From positions 1 through 39,412 of the forward strand of contig JAFVVN010000007.1 in NCBI GenBank assembly GCA_017502125.1: DNA of 39,412 bases, in the 5' to 3' direction. The notes under the pieces are model-generated. The model was not told where the DNA came from, did not search any database, and was given only the letters and a program-made list of their open reading frames with translations. The DNA comes from Bacteroidales bacterium. Its GTDB lineage: Bacteria; Bacteroidota; Bacteroidia; Bacteroidales; UBA932. Made by a program: the position numbers and the translations under genes. Positions 14,482 through 23,224 of the stretch are shown one piece after another. The first letter of the stretch is position 1; every line of letters begins with the position of its first letter.

Positions 14482-16968
14482 TTATCCCAGAGTCACCACC
14501 ACCTTGTGTTCTCCAGGTGTGTGTGGAACCAGATTGCCCTCAAGGTTCACTCCGTCAACCACCAGGGATTTCACTCCGCGGCAGACACCGGAAGGATTCC
14601 GGACAGTGATCTCGTAGAGGGAGCCGCGGAATCGGCGGCGGACCGTATATTCCTTCCAGTCAGGACATATGCACGGGTCTATGCATAGGCCGTCGTATGC
14701 CGGTTTCACTCCGAGGATATACTGGGTGACGGCATACCAGTTCCATGCGGCGGTTCCCGTGAGCCAGCTGTTCTTCGCCTCACCTGGTCGTGCAGCGTCC
14801 TTGCCGGCTATCATCTGGGAATATACATACGGCTCCACCTTGTGCAGGGCACAGTCTTCTATATACGACGGACATATCTTCCTGTAATATTCCCATGCGC
14901 GGTCGCCGCGACCGATGACGGTCTCGCCTATAATAACCCAAGGATTGTTGTGGCAGAATATGCCGGCGTTCTCCTTGTAACCTGCCGGATATGAAGATAT
15001 TTCACCATATTCCACGAAATACCTTGTGAAGGCCGGGTTGTTCAGGACGATTCCGTGCTCACAGTCCAGACGCTCCTTCACCGAATCAAGCGCCCTGGTC
15101 ACCATTCCCTCTTCCAGACCGATTCCGGCCATAGAGCACCATCCCTGTGACTCGATGAATATCTGACCTTCATCGTTCTCGTGCGAACCGACCTTGCGGC
15201 CGAAATAGTCATATGCACGAAGGTACCAGTCTCCGTCCCAGCCGTGCTTCTTGACCGCCTCTACCATATCGTTAACGAGGCCCTCTGCACGGGCAGCCTC
15301 ATCGGAGAGTCCCAGATGACGGCAGAGTTCCACATAGTCACGGCCACAGACAACGAACAGACCTGCAATCATAAGTGATTCAGCCTTAGAGCCTTCCGTC
15401 TTATTCTCCGTGGTCTGGAACGATTCGTTCGGATCCCATGAGAAGCAGTTCAGGTTCAGACAGTCATTCCAGTCTGCGCGGCCGATGAGAGGCAGCATAT
15501 GCGGACCGAGATTGTTGACCACATGGTCGAAGGATATACGCAGATGCTCCATCAGAGAAACCTCGGAACCTGGCTGGTTGTCGAAAGGCACCGGCTCGTC
15601 CAATATTCCGAAATCTCCTGTCTCCTTTATATATGCCACGGTTCCGAAAATGAGCCACATAGGATCGTCATTGAAACCGCCGCCGATGTCGTTGTTGCCG
15701 CGCTTGGTCAGAGGCTGGTACTGGTGGTAGCATCCGCCGTCCGGGAACTGGGTGGAGGCTATGTCTATGATACGCTCGCGGGCGCGCTCAGGAATCTGAT
15801 GCACGAAGCCCACAAGGTCCTGGTTGGAGTCCCTGAAGCCCATTCCGCGGCCGATTCCGCTCTCGAAGAACGAGGCCGAACGGGACATGTTGAAGGTGAC
15901 CATGCACTGGTACTGGTTCCAGATGTTGACCATCCTGTCCATCTTTTCCTCCGGACTCTTCACCGTATATATATCCAGCAGGGCATCCCAATATGCCTTG
16001 AGCTCGGCAAATGCCGCATCCACCTTGGCCGTGGTGTCGAGGGCCGATATGAGTTCGCGTGCCTTTGTCTTGTTTATGACAGGTGAACTTCCGCTATGCT
16101 TCAGGCCCGGCATATCAAAGACGAGATTGCCGCTGTCATCTGTCACAAACTTCTCTTCCTGAGGGTTTTCCACATATCCGAGCAGGAATATATAATCCTT
16201 GCTTTCGCCAGGCGCGAGTTCCACCTCTATGCAATGCGAGGCTATCGGGCTCCAGCCGTGGGCTATGCTGTTTCCGGAAGTGCCTGCCATAACCTTCTGA
16301 GGGTCTCCGAAGTCGTTATACAGGCCTATGAAGGTCTCCCTGTCTGTGTCGAATCCGTCCACAGGTGCGTTCACGCTGTAGAATGCATAGTGATTGCGGC
16401 GTTCCTTATATTCGGTCTTATGATATATGACCGAACCGTCCACCTCGACTTCGCCAGTCGAGAAATTGCGCTGAAAGTTCTCCATGTCGGTGGCTGCGTT
16501 CCACAGGCACCACTCGGCGAAAGAGAAGAGCCTGAAGCTTTTCGGGGCAGCAGAGGTGTTACGCAGGGTCACCTTCTGGACCTCTGCCCAGCTATGGAGC
16601 GGAACGAAGAAGAGCACACTTGCCTCGATGCCGTCCTTGGCACCGGTGATGCGGGTGTAGCTCATTCCATGACGGCATTCATAGAAGTCAAGCGGAGTCT
16701 TGCACGGTTTCCATCCCGGTGACCAGACAGTGCCGCCGTCGTTGATATAGAAATATCTGCCGCCGTTGTCCATAGGGACATTGTTGTAGCGGTATCGCGT
16801 AATACGACGGAACTTGGCATCCTTGCAGAAAGTATATCCGCCCGCCGTGTTGGAAATCAGCGAGAAGAAGTCCTCATTGCCGAGATAGTTGATCCATGGC
16901 CACGGGGTCTTGGGATCGGTGATCACATATTCGCGGTGCCTGTCGTCAAAATATCCGAATGTCGTCAT
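14482..16968 (-). CDS. GH94 cellobiose phosphorylase
   Basis: The protein has about 828 residues, near the usual ~810-820, and no signal peptide, so it is cytoplasmic. Its start [16 protein letters not shown] and PWPWINYLG match the family N-terminus, so the ATG at 16968 is preferred; an ATG at 17001 would add 11 residues. Further landmarks are the N-terminal beta-sandwich, [31 protein letters not shown] and [10 protein letters not shown] with catalytic Asp502. The enzyme converts cellobiose and phosphate to glucose-1-phosphate and glucose, saving ATP. In this PUL it would handle Glc-Glc disaccharides from a glucomannan or beta-glucan backbone, next to GH130 for Man-Glc. Other GH94 substrates (cellodextrin, laminaribiose) are less likely given the motifs. 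Confidence 0.88.
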   Translation of the reverse strand: MTTFGYFDDRHREYVITDPKTPWPWINYLGNEDFFSLISNTAGGYTFCKDAKFRRITRYRYNNVPMDNGGRYFYINDGGTVWSPGWKPCKTPLDFYECRHGMSYTRITGAKDGIEASVLFFVPLHSWAEVQKVTLRNTSAAPKSFRLFSFAEWCLWNAATDMENFQRNFSTGEVEVDGSVIYHKTEYKERRNHYAFYSVNAPVDGFDTDRETFIGLYNDFGDPQKVMAGTSGNSIAHGWSPIASHCIEVELAPGESKDYIFLLGYVENPQEEKFVTDDSGNLVFDMPGLKHSGSSPVINKTKARELISALDTTAKVDAAFAELKAYWDALLDIYTVKSPEEKMDRMVNIWNQYQCMVTFNMSRSASFFESGIGRGMGFRDSNQDLVGFVHQIPERARERIIDIASTQFPDGGCYHQYQPLTKRGNNDIGGGFNDDPMWLIFGTVAYIKETGDFGILDEPVPFDNQPGSEVSLMEHLRISFDHVVNNLGPHMLPLIGRADWNDCLNLNCFSWDPNESFQTTENKTEGSKAESLMIAGLFVVCGRDYVELCRHLGLSDEAARAEGLVNDMVEAVKKHGWDGDWYLRAYDYFGRKVGSHENDEGQIFIESQGWCSMAGIGLEEGMVTRALDSVKERLDCEHGIVLNNPAFTRYFVEYGEISSYPAGYKENAGIFCHNNPWVIIGETVIGRGDRAWEYYRKICPSYIEDCALHKVEPYVYSQMIAGKDAARPGEAKNSWLTGTAAWNWYAVTQYILGVKPAYDGLCIDPCICPDWKEYTVRRRFRGSLYEITVRNPSGVCRGVKSLVVDGVNLEGNLVPHTPGEHKVVVTLG

Positions 16969-17012
16969 AATTCGTGCGTCACTTAAAGTATTGTATTTCA
17001 ATCATTTGAAAT

Positions 17013-17044
17013 AAAACGCCTGTGCCATATGCCGCAGGCGTTTT
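17013..17044 (-). terminator. hairpin after GH36 (GCCTGCG family copy 2)
   Basis: In the minus-strand transcript: AAAACGCCTGCG, loop GCATATGG, CACAGGCGTTTT, with one G-U pair. It lies about 26 nt after the GH36 stop codon and before GH94. A small CCTGAT/ATCAGG dyad (17055-17067) lies between it and the stop. Confidence 0.75.
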
Positions 17045-17069
17045 TGCTTAATTGCCTGATTATCAGGGA

Positions 17070-19271
17070 TTAATCTACTGGGGCTGCCACAAGGCGGAGG
17101 ACGCGGCTGGACCAATCGTCCTGCTTGTGATAGTCCACCTTATGCTTGAGCGGGATTTCCAGACCGGTCTCCATCAGGAACCTGCCGCTGAACGACAGTC
17201 CTTCATATGGGAGAGGCTCGTTGTCTATGCGATTGAGCTCGCGGACCTCATATAATCTGTCCGGATCCAGACCTGCCATCTTCACGCGCGGGAGGTGGTC
17301 GTCATAGAAGGTCTCTGTCTTCCACCAGTAGAACACCGCCTCGTCCTTTTCCGGAGCGACATACATCAGGGATGCCATGTTGTGGCCGTCGTATGGAGAG
17401 ACGAGACGATATATGTCACCCTGCTGCACTACAGGGCGGATTTCCTTATATTCCGCTATGGCCTTTCTGCAGAGGTCCCTCTCCTCCTGAGTCATGTTGC
17501 GAGGCTGGATCTCCATGCCCAGACGGCCGCTCATGGCCACGTCGATGCGGTATTTCAACGAAGTGGTGCGGAAGACGGTGTGGTTAGGAGTGGCACTTAT
17601 ATGGGAAGCCATCGCCACTGCCGGGAAGAAATATGACACACCCCATTGCATGTGGATACGCTGGAGGGCATCGGTGTTGTCGCTCACCCAGAACTCGTCG
17701 AACCAAGGGAGCACGCCCCAGTTGGCACGTCCGCCTCCGGAAGCACATGCCTGGATGGTGACATCAGGATATTTAGCACGGATCCTGTCGCAGACCTTCG
17801 CGAATCCGCGGTGATATTCGATGTAGAGATGACTCTGCCTGTCCTTAGGGAGGTACTGTGAGCCGTGGTTGACGATGGACATGTTGGCGTCCCACTTTAT
17901 GTAGTCGATGCGGGGGTTCTCTGTCATCAGGTCGTCGACGATCTTGAACACGAAGTCCTGAACCTCCGGATTCGAGAGGTCGAGCACAAGCTGGGTGTTG
18001 CCTCGGCCGACAACCGGTTCACGCTCCGGAGCCTTGATCACCCAGTCGGGATGCTTTTCATAGAGCTCGCTGACCGTGTTGGTCATCTCCGGCTCGATCC
18101 ATATTCCGAAACTGATTCCGTGGGCGTCTGCACGCTCCACCAGCCAGCCTATGCCGTTAGGAAGCTTGTTCTTGTCCACATTCCAGTCACCGAGGGCGCA
18201 GTTGTCGGTCAGACGAGGATATTTCTCGCCGAACCAGCCGTCGTCCATAACGAAGAGTTCGCCGCCCATATAGGCTATATCCTCCATCATCTTGTCCATG
18301 CCCGGCTCGTTGATGTCGAAATATACACCTTCCCAGCTGTTGAGGAGAATCTTGCGGAGCTGCTTGCCGTGTGCCAGCTTGTAGTTGCGGCCCCACCTGT
18401 GGAAATTGCGGCTGGCCCCGCTCAGACCTTCGTCCGAATATGTCAGGGCAAGTTCAGGGGTCTTGAAAACTTCCTTGGAAGCGAGGGTATATTCAGAATT
18501 GTCCGGGTTGATTCCGGCATAGAACTGATGCCAGTCGGTGTCGCGGGTGTCGATGCGGAGTTCATAGTTTCCGCTGTAGCAGAGGGCTGCTCCGATCACG
18601 CGGCCGGTGTTTTCCTGCGGCTTGCCGTCAAGGGAGAACATGACCTCGGAATGGTCTGTGTGGGCATTTCGTACTCCGTCCTTGTTCTTGACCGTGAACA
18701 TTCCGCGCTCGAGAGGCTGCTGGGTGAGGCGGCTTTCGTTTGCCCATGTGCCGTGGAGATGACTGATCCAGACATCACCGACACGGATAGGAAGATAGCC
18801 CGAATCGAAACGTGCCAGCTTCACCGGCTTCTTCTCCAGGTTCTCGATCTCGGTCCATGTCTCGATCATGTCCACATCCTGATATGCACGATAGCACACT
18901 GTTACATAGAACGGATACACGGTGTCCTTCAGACGGATTCTTGTCACCTTGGCGGTCGGTTCCTCAATTGTCCGGATTCCCTCCACATTCAGAACAGTGG
19001 ACATATTCCCATCCGCATGGGTCACTCCAAGGGCTGCCTCAGAAGCACACCAGAGACCATATGGCGGATAGGCATTATGGTTCGGAGCACCGGCTGCCTG
19101 AAGGTTAGCGACATCCGCATCGCAGAGTCTGTTTCCGAAATATACGATCTGGAGTTCCTGACCCGGCTCTGCCTTAAGAATCAGTTCTGTGTTCGGTGTC
19201 GCCACGCGTACCTGTGCCATGGTCAGAGCTGCGACCATCAACGACACCAGCGATAATAGTGTTTTTTTCAT
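17070..19271 (-). CDS. GH36 alpha-galactosidase, secreted
   Basis: The 733-residue protein has a signal peptide (hydrophobic run, cleavage near TMAQ). An N-terminal beta-sandwich (about 20-290) is followed by the catalytic barrel: NSWEGVYFD, VMDDGWFG, FGIWIEPEM, nucleophile Asp461 in YIKWDAN, CASGGGR, and SDNTD at 530-534, whose second Asp is the expected acid/base. The C-terminal ~100 residues form a beta domain. GH36 enzymes remove alpha-1,6-galactose, here from galactomannan or galacto-glucomannan oligosaccharides, probably in the periplasm. It lies between GH5 (151 bp upstream, across the palindromic repeats) and GH94 (downstream, across a hairpin), so its mRNA segment is bounded by structures on both sides. 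Confidence 0.92.
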   Translation of the reverse strand: MKKTLLSLVSLMVAALTMAQVRVATPNTELILKAEPGQELQIVYFGNRLCDADVANLQAAGAPNHNAYPPYGLWCASEAALGVTHADGNMSTVLNVEGIRTIEEPTAKVTRIRLKDTVYPFYVTVCYRAYQDVDMIETWTEIENLEKKPVKLARFDSGYLPIRVGDVWISHLHGTWANESRLTQQPLERGMFTVKNKDGVRNAHTDHSEVMFSLDGKPQENTGRVIGAALCYSGNYELRIDTRDTDWHQFYAGINPDNSEYTLASKEVFKTPELALTYSDEGLSGASRNFHRWGRNYKLAHGKQLRKILLNSWEGVYFDINEPGMDKMMEDIAYMGGELFVMDDGWFGEKYPRLTDNCALGDWNVDKNKLPNGIGWLVERADAHGISFGIWIEPEMTNTVSELYEKHPDWVIKAPEREPVVGRGNTQLVLDLSNPEVQDFVFKIVDDLMTENPRIDYIKWDANMSIVNHGSQYLPKDRQSHLYIEYHRGFAKVCDRIRAKYPDVTIQACASGGGRANWGVLPWFDEFWVSDNTDALQRIHMQWGVSYFFPAVAMASHISATPNHTVFRTTSLKYRIDVAMSGRLGMEIQPRNMTQEERDLCRKAIAEYKEIRPVVQQGDIYRLVSPYDGHNMASLMYVAPEKDEAVFYWWKTETFYDDHLPRVKMAGLDPDRLYEVRELNRIDNEPLPYEGLSFSGRFLMETGLEIPLKHKVDYHKQDDWSSRVLRLVAAPVD

Positions 19272-19290
19272 TTACTGATCATTTATATAT

Positions 19291-19403
19291 ACCATCAGGC
19301 AGAGTTTTGACCGATTTTCTGCCTGACGGTGGGAAAAATGGTTCATTTTGTATGGTTTTGGGGACCGACAGGCAGAGTTTTGACCGATTTTCTGCCTGAC
19401 GGT
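19291..19403. repeat. two copies of the 40-bp palindrome, 73-bp period (locus C)
   Basis: Copies occupy 19291-19330 and 19364-19403 and differ at only two positions. Arms are ACCATCAGGCAGA or ACCGACAGGCAGA with TCTGCCTGACGGT; the inner part GTTTTGACCGATTT is identical. The 33-bp spacer is unrelated to those at loci A and B. The array lies 20 bp after the GH5 stop codon (19423). A further CAGAC/GTCTG hairpin fills that small gap. Confidence 0.88.
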
Positions 19404-19422
19404 CAGACTGTCGGTCTGAGCG

Positions 19423-20403
19423 CTATAGCTGTTCCTTCACGAAACGCCCCCACGGACGAAGGTCAGACTCTGCCCAAGGTCCCTCTGACAGAGCAGATGG
19501 CAGGAGCATCGAACAGGTTTCCTCCTTGTCGGAGATAGACCAGAAGAGGTAGCTGATGTCGTTCTCGTCCATCCACTCGATCCATGCCTCGGTCGACTCC
19601 ACATCTATAGGTCCCTGACCGTCGGCATTCATTCCTCCGCACTCGGTCACGAAAAGGGCCAGTCCCTTGCTCATCGCATAGTCACCCTTCTCACGAAGCC
19701 ACTCCTTATGGGTGCCGGCATAGAAATGGAGGGTGTACATGAGGTTGTCATAACCTATGATCGGATCATTTGCGGCATCGTCCACGTTCTGTGACCATCT
19801 CGGCGTACCGACAATGATCACAGCGTCCTTCTCGATGGCGCGGATTGCCGCGATGACAGTTTCCGAATACTCCTTGATCTCTGCCCAGGTGTAGTCTATC
19901 TGATTGACATGGTCCTTGTATGAAGGCTCGTTCCATATTTCATATATCACATTCGGAACACCCTTGTACTTCGAAGCCATATAGGTGAAGAACTCCACTG
20001 CCGCATCCGTGTGCAGACCGTGGGCATGCCAGTCCACAAGGACATATACACCGTTGGCAATCGCCGCATCCACGATGGTGCAGGCGCACTGCTTTCCGAA
20101 ATCAGGGTCGTCAAGATAGCACTTCGCCTGATTCTCGCCGGCACGAAGTTCCACTCCGATGGCAGCACGGACAATCTCTGCATCCCAGTCCTGAACCACA
20201 TGGCGGACTGCACCGGCATTATAGAATCGAGGCCAGAGGCAGTTCCAACCGAAACTCATTCCTTTAAATTCAACAGTGTCGCCCAATTCGTTCATCAGGG
20301 CCGTGCCTTCCACATGGAGGCGTTCCACTTTTGGGGTGTGCGTTGTACACATGACCGACAACATCACTGTTGCCAGAAATCCAGCAAAATGTCTAATCTT
20401 CAT
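19423..20403 (-). CDS. GH5 (subfamily 2-like) endo-beta-1,4-glucanase
   Basis: The 326-residue protein is essentially one GH5 barrel resembling bacterial Cel5A-type cellulases (GH5_2). It has VEFKGMSFGWN, VDWHAHG, acid/base Glu159 in YEIWNEP, LHFYAGTH and nucleophile Glu254 in FVTECG, followed by the WSISDKEETCS end motif. It would cut beta-1,4-glucosyl linkages, implying that the target backbone contains glucose as well as mannose. The N-terminus looks like a lipoprotein signal, but the lipobox is irregular: Met occupies the position before Cys19 (LSVMC), where Gly, Ala or Ser is usual. Lipidation is therefore uncertain; periplasmic release is the alternative. It follows the symporter gene across a hairpin. 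Confidence 0.88.
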   Translation of the reverse strand: MKIRHFAGFLATVMLSVMCTTHTPKVERLHVEGTALMNELGDTVEFKGMSFGWNCLWPRFYNAGAVRHVVQDWDAEIVRAAIGVELRAGENQAKCYLDDPDFGKQCACTIVDAAIANGVYVLVDWHAHGLHTDAAVEFFTYMASKYKGVPNVIYEIWNEPSYKDHVNQIDYTWAEIKEYSETVIAAIRAIEKDAVIIVGTPRWSQNVDDAANDPIIGYDNLMYTLHFYAGTHKEWLREKGDYAMSKGLALFVTECGGMNADGQGPIDVESTEAWIEWMDENDISYLFWSISDKEETCSMLLPSALSEGPWAESDLRPWGRFVKEQL

Positions 20404-20421
20404 AATATCAATTATTTACAG

Positions 20422-20454
20422 AAAATAGCCTGCGCCATTTGCCGCAGGCGTTTT
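20422..20454 (-). terminator. hairpin after the sugar symporter (GCCTGCG family copy 3)
   Basis: In the minus-strand transcript: AAAACGCCTGCG, loop GCAAATGG, CGCAGGC then TATTTTC. It begins about 15 nt after the symporter stop codon. Stem, loop and orientation match the copies after GH2 and GH36. Confidence 0.75.
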
Positions 20455-20468
20455 AACGTAAAACTTTG

Positions 20469-21878
20469 TTAGTCAGCGATTTCCGTGGCGCGACGGGTGG
20501 CGAGTTCAGTCTGAACTCCAGCCATCTTCTGCTTGGTGAGCGGGTAGAACCAGACCACGAGGATCGAGAGGGCGGCAACTGCTGCAGGAACCCAGCTCAT
20601 CAGGATACGCAGGCCGAGGATGGCGGTCTCTGTCTGGACAGCTCCGGCAACTGTGCTGTAGCCGAAGGCGGCAAGCATCCACATCACGGCGGACCCACCG
20701 AATGCGCCTCCGAACTTCTGAGCCATGGATGCGGACGAGAAGATCAGACCGGTGGAAGCGGTTCCGTCCTTGAGCTCTGACCAGTCGGCCACATCGGCAT
20801 ACATGCTCCATACAAGCGGCGAGATGACTCCGGTGAATACGGAGATCACAAGCTGGAAGGCGAGCATAGCCCAGTAGCCGCCAGTGGTAGCAGGGAGGAA
20901 GAAGAACAGGATGCTGAGTACCACGAGGGCAGCCATAGAAAGCATATATGTGCTCTTCTTGCCAAGATGCTTGGACATAGGGACAGCCAGGACGACTCCG
21001 ACCATGTTTGCGATTTCACCGATGGAAAGGAATATGCCGGCTGACACGAGGAAGGCCCACTGTGGTGCCATCTCCACGGTCTTGACTATATAGTCTGCAA
21101 AGAAATATGCCGTGGTGGTTCCACGCACGGTGTTGAAGAGGTTGGATGCCAGAGCCGCACCGATGAGGAGCCACCATGGCTTGTTCTTCAGAAGAAGCTT
21201 GAGGTCCTGACCTATAGAGACTGTAGACTCACTCTTCACATGCTCCCTGGTAAGAAGGAAGCACAGAAGGAAGAGCACCAGACAGCACGAGGCAATCACC
21301 ATCATTGCATGGTTCCATGCCACAGGGTTAGTGGACACTGAAGCAAGTCCGCCGGCACCTTCCACAGCAACGCGGGTCTTGTCGAACATATTGCAGAGAG
21401 GTTCCCACGCAAAAAGTGCGATGAAGCTTCCTCCATATGCGAAGAACATCCTGTATGAAGAGAGGACCGACTTCTCGTCAGAGTCAGCAGTCATCACATT
21501 CAGGAGCGAACCGTAAGGGACATTGATTCCGGTATATACGGTCATCATCAGGATATATGTCACATATGCCCAGACTGTCTTGCCGTTCTCAGGAGTCGTG
21601 AAGAGAAGGATTCCGCAGACTGCGAAAGGCAGGGCAAAGAACAGGAGATACGGGCGGTACTTGCCCCAACGGGTCTTGGTGCGGTCTGCAATTATACCCA
21701 TCATAGGATCGGACACCGCATCCCAGATACGTGTAACAAGCATGAGCACTCCTGCATCGGCCAGACTCAGGCCGAATACGTTGGAATAGAAGAACGGAAG
21801 GAAGTATGAGAAGAGTTTCCAGAACATCGACGATGACATGTCGCCGAAGCCGTAACCGATTTTTTCTTTCAGGGTCAT
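20469..21878 (-). CDS. GPH-family (MFS) glycoside:cation symporter
   Basis: The 469-residue inner-membrane protein has about 12 hydrophobic segments and the GPH family signature DAVSDPMMGIIADRTKTRWGKYRPYLL (in part) near residues 53-80, with GYGFGDMSSSMFW at the start and WSMYADVADWSELKDG in the second half. Family members import disaccharides with Na+ or H+. Lying between GH130 and GH5, it is the likely importer of mannobiose, mannosyl-glucose or cellobiose released in the periplasm. It has no extra C-terminal regulatory domain. A 22-bp tandem repeat separates it from GH130 upstream. Confidence 0.9.
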   Translation of the reverse strand: MTLKEKIGYGFGDMSSSMFWKLFSYFLPFFYSNVFGLSLADAGVLMLVTRIWDAVSDPMMGIIADRTKTRWGKYRPYLLFFALPFAVCGILLFTTPENGKTVWAYVTYILMMTVYTGINVPYGSLLNVMTADSDEKSVLSSYRMFFAYGGSFIALFAWEPLCNMFDKTRVAVEGAGGLASVSTNPVAWNHAMMVIASCCLVLFLLCFLLTREHVKSESTVSIGQDLKLLLKNKPWWLLIGAALASNLFNTVRGTTTAYFFADYIVKTVEMAPQWAFLVSAGIFLSIGEIANMVGVVLAVPMSKHLGKKSTYMLSMAALVVLSILFFFLPATTGGYWAMLAFQLVISVFTGVISPLVWSMYADVADWSELKDGTASTGLIFSSASMAQKFGGAFGGSAVMWMLAAFGYSTVAGAVQTETAILGLRILMSWVPAAVAALSILVVWFYPLTKQKMAGVQTELATRRATEIAD

Positions 21879-21903
21879 TGATCAGTGTTTTTAGGGTTTA
21901 TAG

Positions 21904-21997
21904 ATCCCCGGTCAAGCCGGGGATGACGGAGGTACAATCCAGGGATGAGGGAGAGTCAAGCCGGGGATGACGGAGATTCATGCCGGGGATGAGGGGG
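21904..21997. repeat. 22-bp tandem repeat with a CCGGGGAT hairpin after GH130
   Basis: CCGGGGATGA or its variant recurs at 21917, 21939, 21961 and 21983, exactly 22 bp apart. The first unit also forms a hairpin, ATCCCCGG with CCGGGGAT around TCAAG (21904-21924). The array runs up to the GH130 stop codon at 21998. Similar CGGGGATGAC sequence recurs at 23178-23220. Confidence 0.85.
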
Positions 21998-23161
21998 TTA
22001 TTTGCCGCCAAGGTTTTTGTCGATCAGGCGGTTGAGGCGTCTGACGGTTTCACCGGTTGTGAATGCGTCGGGTTCGGTGTTCAGGCAGTAGTCCACCAGG
22101 CGGTCCACAGTCGATGTAGCCACATGCATGCGGGTGTCGCTTGAAGCATAGTAGATGAACACCTTGCCGTCCTCGTCAGCTATCCAGCCGTTAGTGAAAA
22201 GGACGTTCATCACGTCACCTACATATTCCCAGCCCTCAGGAGCCATGAAGAAACCAGCCGGCTCAGCAATCACCTTCGAAGGATCTTCGAGGGACGTCAT
22301 ATACATATATAATACATATCTCAGACCTGATGCACATACGCGCACGCCGTGAGCCAGATGCAGCCAGCCCCTGTCGGTCTTTATAGGATGAGGACCTTCG
22401 CCGTTCTTGCACTCCTTGATGGTGTGGTAGAAGCGATGGTTGATGATCTTCTCCTCTGTGATGACCACATGCTCCATGCTGTCCACCAGGGCCCAGCCTA
22501 TTCCGCCGCCGTTTCCAGCATCGATGAACCCGTCCTGAGGGCGTGTGTAGAGGGCATATTTCCCGTCCACGAACTCAGGATGCAGCACCACGTTACGCTG
22601 CTGCGAAGAGGACTCCATGTCAGGAAGACGCTCCCAGTTCACAAGGTCCTTGGTGCGGGCTACTCCGGCTGCGGCCACTGCAGAAGAAAGGTCTCCCGGC
22701 GCTGCCGAAGGATCCTTGCGCTCGACGCAGAATATTCCGTATATCCAGCCATCCTCATGGGCGGTCAGACGCATGTCATATACGTTGGTTGCCGGCTCGC
22801 CATATTCCGGCATCGTGATCGGACGGTCCCAGAAACGGAAATTGTCCACTCCGTTAGGGCTCTCGGCCACAGCGAAGAAGGATTTGCGGTCAGCTCCCTC
22901 GACACGCACGACGAGGATATATTTTCCGTTCCACTTTATCGCTCCCGAATTGAAGGCAGCGTGCACCTCAAAGCGCTCCATCAGATATGGGTTTGTCTCC
23001 TTGTTCAGGTCGTAACGCCAGAAAAGAGGGGCGTGTGCACCGGTCAGAACAGGATTGATATAGCGTTCATAGACACCATTCCCTTCTATGGGCTCATTCT
23101 TTCTTGTGATGAGGGCCTCATGCTGGGACTTCAGCCACTCAAGTCTCTCTTCGAATTTCAT
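21998..23161 (-). CDS. GH130 4-O-beta-D-mannosyl-D-glucose phosphorylase
   Basis: The 387-residue protein, without signal peptide, has the GH130_1 layout: [45 protein letters not shown] with the probable catalytic Asp129, [38 protein letters not shown] and [14 protein letters not shown]. Length and motifs match the mannosyl-glucose phosphorylase described from Bacteroides fragilis. It converts Man-beta-1,4-Glc and phosphate to mannose-1-phosphate and glucose in the cytoplasm. In the known mannan pathway an epimerase first turns mannobiose into this substrate; no such gene is in the window. Without it, the enzyme could use Man-Glc cut directly from glucomannan. Confidence 0.93.
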   Translation of the reverse strand: MKFEERLEWLKSQHEALITRKNEPIEGNGVYERYINPVLTGAHAPLFWRYDLNKETNPYLMERFEVHAAFNSGAIKWNGKYILVVRVEGADRKSFFAVAESPNGVDNFRFWDRPITMPEYGEPATNVYDMRLTAHEDGWIYGIFCVERKDPSAAPGDLSSAVAAAGVARTKDLVNWERLPDMESSSQQRNVVLHPEFVDGKYALYTRPQDGFIDAGNGGGIGWALVDSMEHVVITEEKIINHRFYHTIKECKNGEGPHPIKTDRGWLHLAHGVRVCASGLRYVLYMYMTSLEDPSKVIAEPAGFFMAPEGWEYVGDVMNVLFTNGWIADEDGKVFIYYASSDTRMHVATSTVDRLVDYCLNTEPDAFTTGETVRRLNRLIDKNLGGK

Positions 23162-23177
23162 GATTTATTTTGTTTAG

Positions 23178-23220
23178 ATCCCCGATCAGGTCGGGGATGA
23201 CAGGTTGGTGATCGGGGATG
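23178..23220. repeat. CGGGGAT hairpin/repeat after GH26
   Basis: ATCCCCGA and TCGGGGAT (23178-23198) form a hairpin around TCAGG. TCGGGGATGAC recurs 21 bp on at 23212. It resembles the array at 21904-21997 and lies directly 3' of the GH26 stop codon (23225). Confidence 0.8.
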
Positions 23221-23224
23221 ACGG

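Noticed and set aside
17865-19256. 463-codon open frame antisense to GH36
   Set aside because: It lies wholly opposite a clear GH36 gene with catalytic motifs; long antisense frames arise from the codon bias of such genes.
22349-23200. 283-codon frame antisense to GH130
   Set aside because: It is a shadow of the well-supported GH130 gene and has no recognisable domain.
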